Source: JACMJP01 sp046160675 (GTDB lineage: Bacteria > Bacteroidota > Bacteroidia > Chitinophagales > BACL12). From it: DNA of 15,913 nt. The stretch is from assembly GCA_046160675.1 (NCBI GenBank), contig JBJXHH010000056.1, positions 1 through 15,913 of the forward strand, given 5' to 3'. Made by a program: the position numbers and the translations under genes. Positions within the stretch are counted from its first letter, which is position 1. Each line of letters opens with the position of its first letter. The notes under the pieces were generated by a model. It searched no databases. It was not told the origin of the DNA and was given only the letters and a program-made list of their open reading frames with translations. Shown in pieces: positions 14,910 through 15,913 of the stretch.

Positions 14910-15913
14910 ATGATAGCAGTGCAGAATTTGTCCATTCATTTTGGCGGTGAGTTTTTATTTGAAGATGTTTCTTTTGCTCTCAAAGAAAATGACCGGGTTG
15001 GATTAGTTGGAAAAAACGGCGCAGGAAAGTCTACGCTCCTTAAAATATTATCAGGCTTGCAAAAACCCGATACTGGAAATGTCGTGTTGCCAAAAGACAG
15101 TTTGATCGGTTTCCTGCACCAGGACCTGAGCAAGATGAAAGGCAAAACGGTTTTTGAAGAAACACAAACTGCTTTTAATGAAGCACTTCAATTAGATAAA
15201 CGCCTTCATGAAATTGAACATGAACTCACTGTGCGCACAGATTATGAAAGCGATAGCTATCATGATCTCATCAATGAAATCCAGGAAATATCTCATCGCC
15301 TTGAGATCATCAATGTTGCAACCATTGATAAACAAATTGAACTTGTTCTTACCGGTTTGGGGTTCGACAGGGAAGAATTTGACAGACCTGTTGAAACTTT
15401 CAGCGGCGGTTGGCAGATGCGGATCGAACTTGCTAAAATCCTGTTAAGTAAACCTGAACTGGTTTTGCTGGATGAACCTACTAACCATCTTGATATTGAA
15501 AGCATTCAGTGGTTGGAAACATACCTTGAAACATATCCCGGTGCTATTATTCTCGTATCACACGACAGAACATTTCTTGATAATGTTACAAAACGAACGA
15601 TAGAAATTGTAAATAAAAAAGTATTTGATTACCCGGCTGCATATTCTAAATTCATGGAACTGCGCAAAGAACGAATTGATCAGCAGAAAGCCGCACAAAA
15701 AAACCAAGAAAAATATATACAGCACACAGAGATGCTGATTGATAAGTTTCGTGCGAAAGCGAACAAAGCGAAATTTGCACAATCACTCATAAAAAAACTT
15801 GATAAGCTGGAAGAGATTGAAGTAGATGAAGAAGAAACCGCAACGATCCATTTTTATTTTCCAAAACCGCCCAGGTCTGGCAAAATGGTTGTTCATGGAA
15901 AACATGTTTCAAA
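14910..15913 (+). CDS. ABC-F family ATPase (YheS-like), 3'-truncated by the window edge
   Basis: The frame is open from the ATG at 14910 to the window end, 334 codons plus two bases; the start gives the normal MIAVQNLSIHFGG N terminus. ABC-F proteins are cytoplasmic twin-ATPase factors that bind the ribosomal E site and act on translation; some give ribosome protection against antibiotics. The first ATPase domain is complete: Walker A GKNGAGKST (34-42), signature FSGGW (164-168), Walker B with the D-loop LDEPTNHLD (187-195) and H-loop His218. The ABC-F linker follows at ~245-305, a charged helical hairpin containing IDKFRAKANKAKFAQ. FSGGW instead of LSGGQ and this linker motif are typical of the YheS/YdiF-like branch. 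The second ATPase domain begins at ~312 and is mostly outside the window. No membrane domain is present, so it is not a transporter. It sits 53 nt after an unrelated secreted-protein gene. Confidence 0.92.
   Translation, partial: MIAVQNLSIHFGGEFLFEDVSFALKENDRVGLVGKNGAGKSTLLKILSGLQKPDTGNVVLPKDSLIGFLHQDLSKMKGKTVFEETQTAFNEALQLDKRLHEIEHELTVRTDYESDSYHDLINEIQEISHRLEIINVATIDKQIELVLTGLGFDREEFDRPVETFSGGWQMRIELAKILLSKPELVLLDEPTNHLDIESIQWLETYLETYPGAIILVSHDRTFLDNVTKRTIEIVNKKVFDYPAAYSKFMELRKERIDQQKAAQKNQEKYIQHTEMLIDKFRAKANKAKFAQSLIKKLDKLEEIEVDEEETATIHFYFPKPPRSGKMVVHGKHVS

Noticed and set aside
14768..14950. 60-codon + strand frame bridging the 315-residue gene and the ABC-F start
   Set aside because: It overlaps both real genes out of frame and resembles nothing known.
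1..15913. CRISPR array, insertion sequence, tRNA, rRNA, integrase or toxin-antitoxin pair
   Set aside because: I looked for regularly spaced repeats, terminal inverted repeats with transposase genes, and RNA signatures, and found none.

Overview
The window looks like chromosomal DNA from a member of the Bacteroidota, roughly 40% GC by eye. Three things point there. Two long secreted proteins and one shorter one end in type IX secretion system (T9SS) sorting domains: one type B / gliding-motility C-terminal domain with SprB-like repeats, and two type A domains, one of them abbreviated. There is an OmpA-family porin with thrombospondin type-3 calcium repeats. Several upstream regions carry the Bacteroidota sigma-factor motif TAnnTTTG, in two cases with a TTG/TTTG element 19-20 nt upstream. 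No RNA genes, insertion sequences, CRISPR arrays or phage genes were seen.

Positions 1-2804 (+): a redox pair. The 3' part of an FAD/NAD(P)-dependent oxidoreductase is followed after 14 nt by a ten-helix membrane polyferredoxin of the NapH/NosR/CcoG type, with two C-terminal 4Fe-4S clusters. They probably form an NAD(P)H-to-membrane electron-transfer module.

Positions 2882-6395 (+): a tightly coupled glycosyltransferase operon with gaps of 2 nt and -4 nt. It encodes a DPM1-like GT2 (probable polyprenyl-phosphate sugar synthase), a cellulose-synthase-like membrane GT2 and a GT-C membrane glycosyltransferase. Together they suggest synthesis of a surface glycan or glycolipid in which a lipid-linked sugar made by the first enzyme is used by the third. 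A perfectly palindromic terminator at about 6420-6449 closes the operon and separates it from the convergent ompA-like gene.

Positions 6469-11037 (-): an OmpA/TSP3 outer-membrane protein with its own promoter, a 623-residue T9SS type B adhesin-like protein starting at TTG, and a DUF2461 protein.

Positions 11038-11505: a 468-nt divergent intergenic region with candidate promoters in both directions and two perfect stem-loops, one of which would lie at the very 5' end of the downstream transcript.

Positions 11506-14856 (+): two secreted T9SS-type proteins (756 and 315 residues) that share a C-terminal beta-sandwich module, the second with a very good Bacteroidota promoter. Positions 14910-15913 (+): the 5' two-thirds or so of an ABC-F ATPase gene of the YheS type, running off the window.

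Nothing here is clearly a new defence or mobile system. The least explained parts are the redox pair with its altered cysteine motif, the three-glycosyltransferase set, and the N-terminal and Cys-rich modules of the 756-residue secreted protein.
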